34,698 bases of DNA from an uncultured Eggerthellaceae bacterium (lineage in GTDB: Bacteria; Actinomycetota; Coriobacteriia; Coriobacteriales; Eggerthellaceae): NCBI GenBank assembly GCA_905234785.1, contig CAJOIP010000016.1:1-34698 (forward strand), written 5' to 3'. Numbering within the stretch: the stretch's first letter is position 1; every line of letters begins with the position of its first letter. A model generated the notes under the pieces. The model did no database searches. It was not told where the DNA came from and saw nothing but the letters and a program-made list of their open reading frames with translations. Shown piece after piece: positions 8,043 through 16,038 of the stretch. Position numbers and translations under genes: made by a program.

Positions 8043-8165
8043 ATGGTGAAACAGCGCACGTTCAAACTGGAAAGCACGTATCCCGCGGCTTCGTTCGCGG
8101 GCGCCATCCGCAGCGTTAAGGGCTACGAAAGCGCAAACGAGCGCTTGGTCATAACCTATATATGA
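8043..8165 (+). CDS. Possible 40-aa small protein or 5' end of a truncated gene
   Basis: ATG 8043 follows GGGAAGG with good spacing. The 40 codons (MVKQRTFKLESTYPAAS... ending LVITYI) have normal composition for this genome. No family is recognised. The last 17 bases overlap the convergent short LRR gene, whose own C-terminus seems cut at the same point, so both may have been shortened by one deletion. The rest of the gap 7971-8148 shows nothing else. Confidence 0.3.
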   Translation: MVKQRTFKLESTYPAASFAGAIRSVKGYESANERLVITYI

Positions 8166-8826
8166 GCTCACCTCGTGCGTGCAGGCAACCGCATTCGTCG
8201 ACGAAATACGCCGCGTTTCGAGCATCGATGCAAAACGTTGCGCCTGCACCGGAATGCTGTACGTTCGTGCGCTCGGCGACCGAGCGGCCCAAGCGCGCGA
8301 CGGATGCGGGAATTCGCAGCGTTTCGAGCGAGGAGCATGCGAACGCGTCGGCGCTTATGGCTTCGAGCTTTCCGGGCAAGACGAGCTCTTCCATCGAGGG
8401 ACAGGACGCTATCCAGCTCGACGAGAAATCACCCGTCTCGGCCGGCAGCACCAGACGCCGCAGGTTCGGGCACCTTCGAAACGCATACGGCCCTATCCGC
8501 TCGATTACGTCAGCGCATACGATTTCGCGGGGCGACTCGAGGCCCGAAAGCGCTTCGGCGTCTAACTCGAGCACCGGATATCCTTCAAGCTCGCCAGGCA
8601 CCGCGAGCGTTTCGCATTCGGTTTCGCAGCCGCATACGCGCGCGAAACTGCCATCGACCACGATGTAGGCCCACTCCGTCCCATACGCGTCGACGAACAC
8701 GCGCTCATCCGAGAGGCGCGCGAGCTCTTTCGCGCGCCTGAGCGCCGCCGCCTCGCGCTTGCGCGCGAACTCGCGCTCCATCTGCACTAGCTGCTCTTTT
8801 GTCGCATTCGCGTCGAATTGCCCCAT
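8149..8826 (-). CDS. Short BspA-like (LRR_5) leucine-rich repeat protein, related to the 751-aa LRR protein
   Basis: This is a 225-aa cytosolic protein without signal peptide. It has an N-terminal charged coiled coil (about 8-42), a small module with W.Y..VDGSF.RV and L.VPGELEGYPV, and then LRR_5/BspA-type repeats (AFRRCPNLRRLVLP, MEELVLPGKLEAISADAF, LETLRIPAS). The same order of parts occurs in the large LRR protein of this cluster, so they are paralogues. The sequence stops soon after the segment corresponding to residue ~390 of the large one (CIDARNAAYFVDECG), so it could be C-terminally truncated. It is last in a minus-strand run behind the MoxR-type ATPase gene, with a 94-bp gap holding a repeat. 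It may be a substrate-recognition or scaffold partner. Confidence 0.75.
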   Translation of the reverse strand: MGQFDANATKEQLVQMEREFARKREAAALRRAKELARLSDERVFVDAYGTEWAYIVVDGSFARVCGCETECETLAVPGELEGYPVLELDAEALSGLESPREIVCADVIERIGPYAFRRCPNLRRLVLPAETGDFSSSWIASCPSMEELVLPGKLEAISADAFACSSLETLRIPASVARLGRSVAERTNVQHSGAGATFCIDARNAAYFVDECGCLHARGELIYRL

Positions 8827-8867
8827 TGCAGCGGCCTTTCAAATGTAAATCCAGCAACCTTGACTAT

Positions 8868-8909
8868 CGGGCAAAGCCCGAGATTCCTCGCTTCGCTCGG
8901 AATGACAAT
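8868..8909. repeat. REP-like intergenic repeat
   Basis: CGGGC-AAA-GCCCG (8868-8880) is a small hairpin, followed directly by ATTCCTCGCTTCGCTCGGAAT (outer arms ATTCC/GGAAT) and GACA. This 'TTCGCTTCGCTCxGAATGACA' type of sequence is familiar as a dispersed intergenic repeat in many bacterial genomes. Only one copy is seen in this window. It lies in the gap between the MoxR and short LRR genes, where an mRNA hairpin could lower expression of the last gene. Confidence 0.5.
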
Positions 8910-8920
8910 GGAAGTGTGGT

Positions 8921-10537
8921 TTACTTCGTCGGCTTCGCGTTGGAATCGGAATGGCCGAGCCCGGCGGCACCGCCCATGTCGAGGGCCTGCGTCTCGAGGA
9001 ACTGCGCGCTCTCGATCTCCTCCTTGATTTCGGAGAGCTCGCGTACGCGCGCCGTGAGGCTCTTGCGCGCCTCGTCGACCTTCAGCTCGTCGTTGCGCGC
9101 GTAGTAGGCGTCGCTGCCGAAGTGCGATATGAACCGCGTCGTCACCGTGCGAGTGGAAAGCTCGGCCAAGAACACGAGCATCTCGCGGCTGTTGCCGAAG
9201 CAGTCCTCGACGAACGTGATGGCGTTCTCGATGTGGCGCTGCCCTTCCTGCACGAGCGGCTCGATGGCGTCGACTTCGTCGCGATACGCTGCGCTGACGG
9301 CGTCGAACGCAGCGGGGCCTTCCTCGGCCTGCGCCGCGCGGGCGGAATTGGCCACATCGCGCATCTTGCGGATGAGGAGGTTCTCGGCGCGGGCGAACGA
9401 CTGCGACGCCGTATTGCCCGAAACCTTGCGCGCTAGGTCCTCCTCGCGTTTGCGCAACGGTGCCATGATGGCGTCTTCAAGCGTCGCGCCTTCCAGCAGC
9501 TCGGGTTTGGCACGGCGCAGCTCGTCGCGCAGGGCGAGCACGAGGCCTTCCTGGTCGAGCGCCGCTAGACACGATACCGAAAGCGCGTCTAAGATCAAGC
9601 CCAGAAGCGCCACGCGCTCGTCGAACAGGGCCGCTTTCGCACGGTCAACCACCTCGCGGCTGGCGCTGCCGTCGAGCACCTTCGAAATCTGGTAATCGGA
9701 ACGGTACTTCTCGAACAGCGTATAGTACACCGAGAACTTGTCGGCGATGTCGTCATCGCGCAGGAACTGGCTGAACAGCACCTCGTCGCAGGGAATCCCC
9801 TCGGCCTCGTACAGCGTGACAACGCGTGCCAAATCCTCCCACCCGCGGGCGGTGACGAAGCTCTTGCCGCCGCCGGGCTTGCTTTCAACCTTGTAGAAGC
9901 AGTCGGGCTTGGCCTGCAAGAACGTGGTCACGGCAGGATGCAGCCCCTTCTCGGTGGCATAGCGGCGCCACACGGCGTAGTCGGGCTCGACGTCGAGCTC
10001 GCGCAGGCGGTCGAGCGTCACGACGTCGAACTCGTGCACCGACTTGTTGTACTCGGGCGGGTTGCCGGCACAGACGATCACCCAGTCCTCGGGAACCTTG
10101 TGACGGCCGAACGTCTTGAACTGAAGGAACTGCAGCATGCTGGGATACAGCGTCTCGGACACGCAGTTGATCTCGTCGAGGAACAGGATGCCCGCACGCT
10201 CGCCGGTTGCTTCCATGTAATCGTAGATCGACCCCACGATCTCGCTCATGGTGTACTCGGACGAGTCGTACTCGTAGCCCTCGAAATTCCGGCGGATGAT
10301 CTGCGGAAGCCCCAGCGCGCTTTGGCGCGTGTGGTGCGTCATCGAATACGACACCACGCCGATTCCGAGCTCCTGGGCGATCTGCTCGATGATGGCCGTC
10401 TTGCCGATGCCCGGCGCGCCCACCAGAAACATCGGTCGCTGCTGCACCGGCGGAATCATGTACATGCCGGCATCGTCCCGGCGCATGTACGCGCGCACCG
10501 TATCCTTGATCTGCTGTTTCGCTGTTGCGATATCCAT
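8921..10537 (-). CDS. MoxR-type AAA+ ATPase
   Basis: This is a 538-aa protein. Residues about 5-260 form a MoxR-like AAA+ module: Walker A GAPGIGKT (40-47), Walker B ILFLDE (117-122), sensor-1 asparagine in CAGNPPEYN (N159) and an arginine-rich VTLDRLREL box. The rest (about 260-538) is mostly helical, with a coiled-coil-like end (ELSEIKEEIESAQFLETQALD). MoxR ATPases act with VWA-domain proteins as chaperone-like machines that load metals or remodel complexes. ATG 10537 is preceded by GGAGGAACA; a GTG at 10597 overlapping the upstream stop has no ribosome site. It lies 59 bp behind the VWA gene. The C-terminal extension is larger than in minimal MoxR proteins (~320 aa) and may bind the LRR partners. 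Confidence 0.9.
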   Translation of the reverse strand: MDIATAKQQIKDTVRAYMRRDDAGMYMIPPVQQRPMFLVGAPGIGKTAIIEQIAQELGIGVVSYSMTHHTRQSALGLPQIIRRNFEGYEYDSSEYTMSEIVGSIYDYMEATGERAGILFLDEINCVSETLYPSMLQFLQFKTFGRHKVPEDWVIVCAGNPPEYNKSVHEFDVVTLDRLRELDVEPDYAVWRRYATEKGLHPAVTTFLQAKPDCFYKVESKPGGGKSFVTARGWEDLARVVTLYEAEGIPCDEVLFSQFLRDDDIADKFSVYYTLFEKYRSDYQISKVLDGSASREVVDRAKAALFDERVALLGLILDALSVSCLAALDQEGLVLALRDELRRAKPELLEGATLEDAIMAPLRKREEDLARKVSGNTASQSFARAENLLIRKMRDVANSARAAQAEEGPAAFDAVSAAYRDEVDAIEPLVQEGQRHIENAITFVEDCFGNSREMLVFLAELSTRTVTTRFISHFGSDAYYARNDELKVDEARKSLTARVRELSEIKEEIESAQFLETQALDMGGAAGLGHSDSNAKPTK

Positions 10538-10596
10538 TGTTCCTCCGTTTCCCGATTCATTGCGCCAATCTGGGCAGTCCACTTTGGCGCGCTTCA

Positions 10597-12303
10597 CTAG
10601 TATTCGCTCTTAAGCCTGTTGATTCCCTCTTCGTCTATCAGCACGCGCATCGCCCAAGGCGGCACGTTGGGTATATCGGCCGCCCCGTCATCCATGAACA
10701 CGAAGGCGGCGTCGTATTCCGGCGGCTTGTCGGGGAAAGTCCCCAGGCCGTCGGTGAAGTAGATGAGGCCTTTCATGTCGGGCAGCTCGCCGCTTTCAAC
10801 AAGCGAGTTCACGTAGGCGAACGCCGGGCGGAAGTCGGTGCCGCCCATTCCGCGGATGGTGAAGCCCTCCATGAACCGGTCGACGTCGCGCAGGTCGGTG
10901 ATCTTCACGTCGGACTGCACCTTGGCGTCGCATTGCACGATGTGCACGTTTATGGCGTGCGCGTAGTCTTCCTGTTTCTTCATGATGTTGAAGGTGTGCT
11001 CGACGAACTTGCGCACGAGTTCGCCCTTGCACGACTCCGACGTGTCGATGCAGATCGCGAAATCGCGGATGCGCTGCGTCTCCTTGTATTCCAGCGGCTC
11101 GATGAGCGGAAGGTTGCCGTACAGCCTAAGCCCGTAGGTGTAGTAGACGTAGTCGAACTCGTCGTCGTTGATCTTCATCTCCTCGGACAGCGCCGCGAAC
11201 CGACGCAGGAAGTCGGTGTAGTCGTACTTCTTGCGGTTCGAGATGGCCAAGCTCTTCATGAAGCCGCCGGCCTCGATGCCCCAGTCGGCTGAGAACGTCT
11301 CGAGGTCCATCTCGACCTGCTTGGCGATTTCCTCCCAGGTGCGCTCCTCTTCGGATTTCTCGTCGCGCACCTCGGCGTCGTCTTCCAGCTCGTCGTCTTC
11401 GGCAGAGTTGCCGCTGAAGTCGCCTTCGCCGTTGCGCGCGTTGTCCGCCTCTTCGGCCTCGCCGCCCTCGTCCTCGGCGTCGTCGGAAGAGCCTTCCGCC
11501 TCGTCATCGGCGTCCTGCGAGTAGTCGGAGTCGGGGTCTTCCGACTCGCGTGCGGCCGTCGGGTCCCAGATGTCTTGCTTCTCCTCGTCGGATTCGGTCG
11601 ACTCGCCGTCGGGCATCATGTCGCGCCCGTCAGATTCGCGCTTGTCCTCGCCGTCTTCTTTCGGCTCGGCAAGCTCGTCGATGCCGCCCGGCGGCGGTCC
11701 CGCGTCATAGGCCGGCCATGCTTGGTGGTTATCGCGCTCGAAGAGCACCTTGTACTCGTTCAGGCGACCGCCGCTCACAGCGCCCTCAGGCGCGTCAATG
11801 GCGGCCCGAACCGAACGCAGGAACACGCCGTACAGGTTGGCAGGCGTCAGCTTGCCGCCACACAGCTGCGTGAGCTCGTCTATCGCCTCGCGCCGCTCGA
11901 CGTCGAGCGAACTGGCGAAACGGTCACCGCACAAATCCATCGCGGCACTTTCGGCGATGACGTCGCATGCGAGCCACCAGGCATCGGTGCTCATGCGGCC
12001 CTTCTCGAACGGGTGCCTGAACAGGCAGTGCATCACGATGTGCAGGTAGTCGCGCACTACCTCGTCGAACCCCGCATCGAACCGGCCGATGACCGTGTAC
12101 GGCTCGTAGTATGCGTAGAATCCGTCGGTGGCCAGGGTGAAGCGGCCCTGCACGACGGTCGGGCGCAAGTCCATCTTCCAAAGGGCCACGTCGAGGAAGC
12201 GGAACTTCAACATGAGCTGCACGCGCGCCTCTTCGACGACCTCGAGGGCTATGCGCTGCGCTCGCTGGAAGCGGTCTTCCACTTGCTCGGTTTTCTCGGG
12301 CAT
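10597..12303 (-). CDS. VWA-like protein with DUF2201-type N-terminal domain, MoxR partner
   Basis: This is a 568-aa protein. The N-terminal ~170 residues match the DUF2201 'putative metallopeptidase' type (LMLKFRFLDVALWKM, then DYLHIVMHCLFRHPF). Residues about 200-345 are a highly acidic, low-complexity linker. The C-terminal ~200 residues are a VWA-like domain with a MIDAS motif DTSES (about 420-424), GMGGTDFRPAF and IYFTDGLG. No HExxH is present, so peptidase activity is doubtful. ATG 12303 is preceded by AAAGGAGGGGAGA. The adjacent MoxR gene makes this the usual ATPase/metal-dependent adaptor pair. The acidic linker could carry or recruit basic clients. Confidence 0.9.
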   Translation of the reverse strand: MPEKTEQVEDRFQRAQRIALEVVEEARVQLMLKFRFLDVALWKMDLRPTVVQGRFTLATDGFYAYYEPYTVIGRFDAGFDEVVRDYLHIVMHCLFRHPFEKGRMSTDAWWLACDVIAESAAMDLCGDRFASSLDVERREAIDELTQLCGGKLTPANLYGVFLRSVRAAIDAPEGAVSGGRLNEYKVLFERDNHQAWPAYDAGPPPGGIDELAEPKEDGEDKRESDGRDMMPDGESTESDEEKQDIWDPTAARESEDPDSDYSQDADDEAEGSSDDAEDEGGEAEEADNARNGEGDFSGNSAEDDELEDDAEVRDEKSEEERTWEEIAKQVEMDLETFSADWGIEAGGFMKSLAISNRKKYDYTDFLRRFAALSEEMKINDDEFDYVYYTYGLRLYGNLPLIEPLEYKETQRIRDFAICIDTSESCKGELVRKFVEHTFNIMKKQEDYAHAINVHIVQCDAKVQSDVKITDLRDVDRFMEGFTIRGMGGTDFRPAFAYVNSLVESGELPDMKGLIYFTDGLGTFPDKPPEYDAAFVFMDDGAADIPNVPPWAMRVLIDEEGINRLKSEY

Positions 12304-12351
12304 TCTCCCCTCCTTTCAAGGTTGGAACTGCGTACCTGTCGCCTGTTTCGG

Positions 12352-14607
12352 CTACAGGTCGTAGTCATGGGTCCGTCCTCCGAACCGCTCGCGCTTGGCC
12401 TCGAGCAAATACGCCGAAGAGGCTGCGTCGCGCAGGGTGGTCACGCGCTCGATGATCTCGTCGAGGTTGCCCGCGTTTATGTAGCCGCGCTCTATGAGCT
12501 TGTCGAACACGTCCCTGTCGTCATGCAGTGCCACGTCGACGCATATCTGCTGAATGTGGTTGCGAAGCAGGCGCTCCATCATGTCGCGCGTTCCCTTCGT
12601 CAGCATGACGGGATCGTCGAGCCTCTCGAGGATGAACCGCGCCTGCTCGTAGGCGCTGATGTTGCCGGGCTTGCGCGGGGCGTTGTAGTCGTGCGCGTTC
12701 GCCAGGCAGATGTCGCGCTGCTCGACGATGCCGCGCACGTTCACCCAGCTCGCGCCCCCAAGGCCAATCGATATGGCGCGCACGGCGCTTTCGGAATCCG
12801 GGAACGTGAAATCGTACACGAGCCTGCCTTCCACGGGCTTTTGCAGCTCGACGTGAATATGGCGTATGCGGCAGCGGGTGGAAAACCCGTTCGCCCCTAT
12901 GGTGGCCAGCCGCGGGTTCAACGACAGGTACTCGATGCCGTGCGCGTTCGAGAACGCGAATTCCTCGACGCGCGTTATGTCTTCCGGCAGCACGACGTGC
13001 GGCTCGGCGCTCGTGAACACGACGACGCTCGCTCCGTCAGCGGTCCTACGGCACAGCATGCCGCACGTGACGAAGAACGCCTCGTTTCCCGGCGCTACTT
13101 CCACATGCGCGAGCGAGGGCATCTTGTTGCCATAATGGGCTCCGTACGTGACGAGCGCACGCTCGCCGAGCACGCGCAGCGCAGCAGGAACGCGGAACTG
13201 CTCGATGTTCGTGTCGAAGAACGCCTCGTCGCCGATCTCCTCGACGGAATCGGCGAGCTCGATGCGCCGCAGCGCCTTGCAGATGCGAAACGCCGATTTG
13301 CCGATTGACCGCACCGAACCGGGCACGCGGACAGACGCGATGCGGTCGTGGTAGGCGAACGCGAGCGGGTCGATGGCAACCGCGCCGTCCATCACGTCGT
13401 AGCTTTCCATGTCGGCGTCTACGAGCTGCACGAGGTGGGGGCCGTCGGCCTCGCGCCGGTACAGGCCGCCTTCGCCGTCGAGGAAATGCCGCTCGCATCC
13501 CTCGTCGATGGTGAGCGTGCAGTTCGGCCCCGAATGCACGACGCGGGTATGACGCGTCACCGAAGCGCCGAGATGGCGAATGCTCGCGGGCATCGCCAGC
13601 GCCGAAATGCCCGAGCCCTCGAACGCGGAATCGCCGATGAACTCGAGGCCCTCGTTCAGGCGCACGCGTTCGAGCGCGCGGCATTGCATGAAGGCCTTGT
13701 CGTCTATCGTCGTGAGCGCCGCCGGCGCGTCGAAGGAGCGGATGCCCGTGCCCGCGAACGCGAACGGCCCGATCTCGGCGACGCTTGGCGGCAGCTGCAC
13801 ATCCTCTAGCGCGGTTGCGCCATGGCAGCACTTGCGCGCGACGGCCGTGCAGCCCGGTTTCACGGCGAGCTTCTGCACGGGGCGAACGAGCGCCAGCAGC
13901 ACGCTTCCATCTTTAGCGTACAGCGCATCGCCGTCGGTCATGAGGTACGGGTTGTCTTCATGCACCGTGAACTCCACGAGGCAAGACCCTTGGAAGGCGC
14001 CGGGCTCGACTTCGCGGGCGGCCCGGCCCACGACAAGGCGCGCCAGCTTGTCGCTCGCGAACACGCCACGGCCGATGGTTTCGAGCATGTCGGGCAGCAC
14101 GAGCTCCTGAAGCGCCGTGCATTGGGCTATCCAGCTGGGGTCGAACGTGGCGACGTTCGACGGCAACACGAGGCGGCAAAGCGCGGTGTCGCCCCGAAAC
14201 GCCCCCGTGCCGATGTTCGCCACGCCATCGGGGCAAATGATCTCGCGGATGCGGTCGTTGAGCGCGAATGCGGCAGGCCCTATGGCCACGACCGGCAATC
14301 CGTCGATATCGCCTGGGACATGCAGCACGCCCGCGGACCCCGCATACGCATCGATGCGCACGAAAGCCCCGTCAAGCACTGCGTAGGACCATGTGCCGCC
14401 ATCTTCATCCGACCACGCGCCCCTGCGCGTGACCGCACCGGCCGCCGCCTCGTTCTGGCGTAACGCCATTTCGCGGCGACGCTCGGCAAATTCGTCGATG
14501 TAGGCGATCCTCTCCTGCGACAGCACGACGCCCACGCCCTTTTCGGCTGTGGCATCGAACGTCATCAGAGGATGAACGACCTCGGGAGTACCCTCGCCTA
14601 TCGCCAT
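12352..14607 (-). CDS. Large BspA-like (LRR_5) leucine-rich repeat protein
   Basis: This is a 751-aa protein with no signal peptide, membrane anchor or sorting signal, although most characterised BspA-like proteins are surface exposed. An N-terminal charged helix (about 25-60) precedes a module with W.YAVLDGAFVRI and VPGDIDGLPVVAIG. Two sets of LRR_5 repeats follow (for example LQELVLPDMLETIG, LERVRLNEGLEFIG, LRRIELADSVEEIG, IEYLSLNPRLATIG). The last ~150 residues are non-repeat and helical (ARFILERLDDPVMLTKGTRD). ATG 14607 follows AAGGAG. It is 48 bp upstream of the VWA gene in the same direction and is probably co-transcribed. A cytosolic target-recognition or scaffold role for the MoxR/VWA machine is inferred only from context. 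Confidence 0.88.
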   Translation of the reverse strand: MAIGEGTPEVVHPLMTFDATAEKGVGVVLSQERIAYIDEFAERRREMALRQNEAAAGAVTRRGAWSDEDGGTWSYAVLDGAFVRIDAYAGSAGVLHVPGDIDGLPVVAIGPAAFALNDRIREIICPDGVANIGTGAFRGDTALCRLVLPSNVATFDPSWIAQCTALQELVLPDMLETIGRGVFASDKLARLVVGRAAREVEPGAFQGSCLVEFTVHEDNPYLMTDGDALYAKDGSVLLALVRPVQKLAVKPGCTAVARKCCHGATALEDVQLPPSVAEIGPFAFAGTGIRSFDAPAALTTIDDKAFMQCRALERVRLNEGLEFIGDSAFEGSGISALAMPASIRHLGASVTRHTRVVHSGPNCTLTIDEGCERHFLDGEGGLYRREADGPHLVQLVDADMESYDVMDGAVAIDPLAFAYHDRIASVRVPGSVRSIGKSAFRICKALRRIELADSVEEIGDEAFFDTNIEQFRVPAALRVLGERALVTYGAHYGNKMPSLAHVEVAPGNEAFFVTCGMLCRRTADGASVVVFTSAEPHVVLPEDITRVEEFAFSNAHGIEYLSLNPRLATIGANGFSTRCRIRHIHVELQKPVEGRLVYDFTFPDSESAVRAISIGLGGASWVNVRGIVEQRDICLANAHDYNAPRKPGNISAYEQARFILERLDDPVMLTKGTRDMMERLLRNHIQQICVDVALHDDRDVFDKLIERGYINAGNLDEIIERVTTLRDAASSAYLLEAKRERFGGRTHDYDL

Positions 14608-14641
14608 GCGCCTTTCTCCTTATCGCCAAAACCCATATCGT

Positions 14642-14965
14642 CTACTTCCTCAAACGTCCCGCCACATCATGTGGCCGCAGCGGCTCTATCTCATCGGAAT
14701 GCAGGACGCAGTACCGCAAGCCCTTGGACGTGACAACGACCTGCGCCACCATGTTCGCTCCCGCATTGCCGTGCTTGAACGGCTTGTACGTCAGAAGTTC
14801 GCGTTCGATCATGGCCTGGTAATCCGGGTTGCCCTCGACTTTTGAAACCAGCATATTAGTCGCCTGCCGCCCGTATTCGTCTTGACGAAGCGCCAAGTTG
14901 TACAGTACAAGCTCCTGACTTTCGGTCAGACGCCCCTCGCTCAGAATTTCCTCGTCAGTAGCCAT
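14642..14965 (-). CDS. Hypothetical 107-aa protein in the LRR-VWA-MoxR cluster
   Basis: A small soluble protein with no family I recognise. ATG 14965 has AGGAGG five bases upstream. Helices dominate the first half (ESQELVLYNLALRQDEYGRQ), followed by a strand-rich part (MVAQVVVTSKGLRYCVLHSDEI) that would suit a small winged-helix or a beta-hairpin fold. It lies 42 bp after the radical SAM gene and 34 bp before the large LRR gene, all on one strand, so it is probably part of the same transcript. Confidence 0.7.
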   Translation of the reverse strand: MATDEEILSEGRLTESQELVLYNLALRQDEYGRQATNMLVSKVEGNPDYQAMIERELLTYKPFKHGNAGANMVAQVVVTSKGLRYCVLHSDEIEPLRPHDVAGRLRK

Positions 14966-15007
14966 AGCAACCTCCTGCTTTAAACAACCGCCTGGTCATC
15001 TGCCCCG

Positions 15008-15976
15008 TTACATCGCCTTCGGCACCCACGTGCGCAGGCTTCGGAACATGTCCTCGTCGCCCTCTTCGATCGTCTTCGAAATCGCCGCGATGAGCTCTTC
15101 CTTCTCGTCGGGCAGAATAGCCCGGAACCCCTGCGGGAACGTGGAGTGCTTCGCGGCGAATATGGTGCTGGCATTCACACGCTCCACGAATGCGCGCATT
15201 TCCTCGTAGCGCTCGATCTCGCCGGCTTCCGTGAACTCCCCACGGTCGACTGCATACTTCAGCGGCGCGTACATCTTCGTGTAAGGGTCGAAGATCAGCG
15301 TCATCGACACGGCGCCCGTGATGTCGGGCTGCGCGAAGTTGATGAAATCGGCGGACTTCTCGGCATGGCCGAACCCATAACCATGGCCACCCATGCCGAA
15401 CATGATGGTGCACGCCCACTGAAGGGCGGATTCCCTCAGCTTGCCGCCCGCTTCGTACAGCTCTGCCGAATCGTAGCCCTTGCTCATAAGCGCAAGCAGG
15501 TTGTCGTCGGCGCTCTCCACGCCGAAGAACAGCCTGTCGTAACCGGCGTCTTTCAGCGCGTTCAGCTGCTCGACCGATTTGTCGCGCAAGTCATCGATGC
15601 GCCCGTAACTGCCGATGGACTCGAGGTTCGGCAGATACGTGTAAATGAGCTCGGAGATTTCCATGAGCTCGTCGTAGCTCAGGTGCATAGCGTTCGAGCC
15701 CTGCAGGAAAATGCGCTTCACCGGCATGTCCTTATCGCCGTTCGCAATGAACCGCAGATAAAACGCCACTTCATCGAGATCGACTTTCCCGTAGGGCACG
15801 TTCTTGAAGAACGTGCAGTAGCGGCAAGCATTATGCGAGCAGCCGCGCGTGACCTGCAAGAACTGCGTATCGTCGCGCCACTCGTACGACGGCGAGTTGA
15901 CCGGACTGGCAAAGCGCGGTCCGAACTTGAATTCATTGCGCGATTGCCACGAGCTTTCCTTCTCATTGAACTGCAT
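15008..15976 (-). CDS. Radical SAM protein (COG1032-like)
   Basis: This is a 322-aa protein with a [4Fe-4S]-binding motif TRGCSHNACRYC (C46, C51, C54). The spacing is C-x4-C-x2-C, one residue more than the canonical CxxxCxxC, a form I associate with COG1032-type B12-less radical SAM proteins. Further radical SAM features are FLQGSNAM (strand after the SAM loop), SIGSYGRI, and GYDRLFFGVESADD. No cobalamin-binding domain precedes it. ATG 15976 follows GGGAGG. Its substrate is unknown. It leads the run of minus-strand genes ahead of the LRR-VWA-MoxR cluster and is 62 bp behind the large activase gene; it could belong to either set. Confidence 0.88.
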   Translation of the reverse strand: MQFNEKESSWQSRNEFKFGPRFASPVNSPSYEWRDDTQFLQVTRGCSHNACRYCTFFKNVPYGKVDLDEVAFYLRFIANGDKDMPVKRIFLQGSNAMHLSYDELMEISELIYTYLPNLESIGSYGRIDDLRDKSVEQLNALKDAGYDRLFFGVESADDNLLALMSKGYDSAELYEAGGKLRESALQWACTIMFGMGGHGYGFGHAEKSADFINFAQPDITGAVSMTLIFDPYTKMYAPLKYAVDRGEFTEAGEIERYEEMRAFVERVNASTIFAAKHSTFPQGFRAILPDEKEELIAAISKTIEEGDEDMFRSLRTWVPKAM

Positions 15977-16038
15977 AGCGAGCCTCCCAATCTTCGATGA
16001 ACGATTTCCCGAAGCGCACGGTTCCCACGTATCCGCCT

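Noticed and set aside
8868-8909. CRISPR-like or transposon end
   Set aside because: Single copy, short hairpins and no spacer array; fits a dispersed REP-like repeat.
11575-13308. 577-aa plus-strand open frame opposite the VWA and LRR genes
   Set aside because: Shadow frame of two well-supported minus-strand genes; composition is unlike real protein and no family motif is present.
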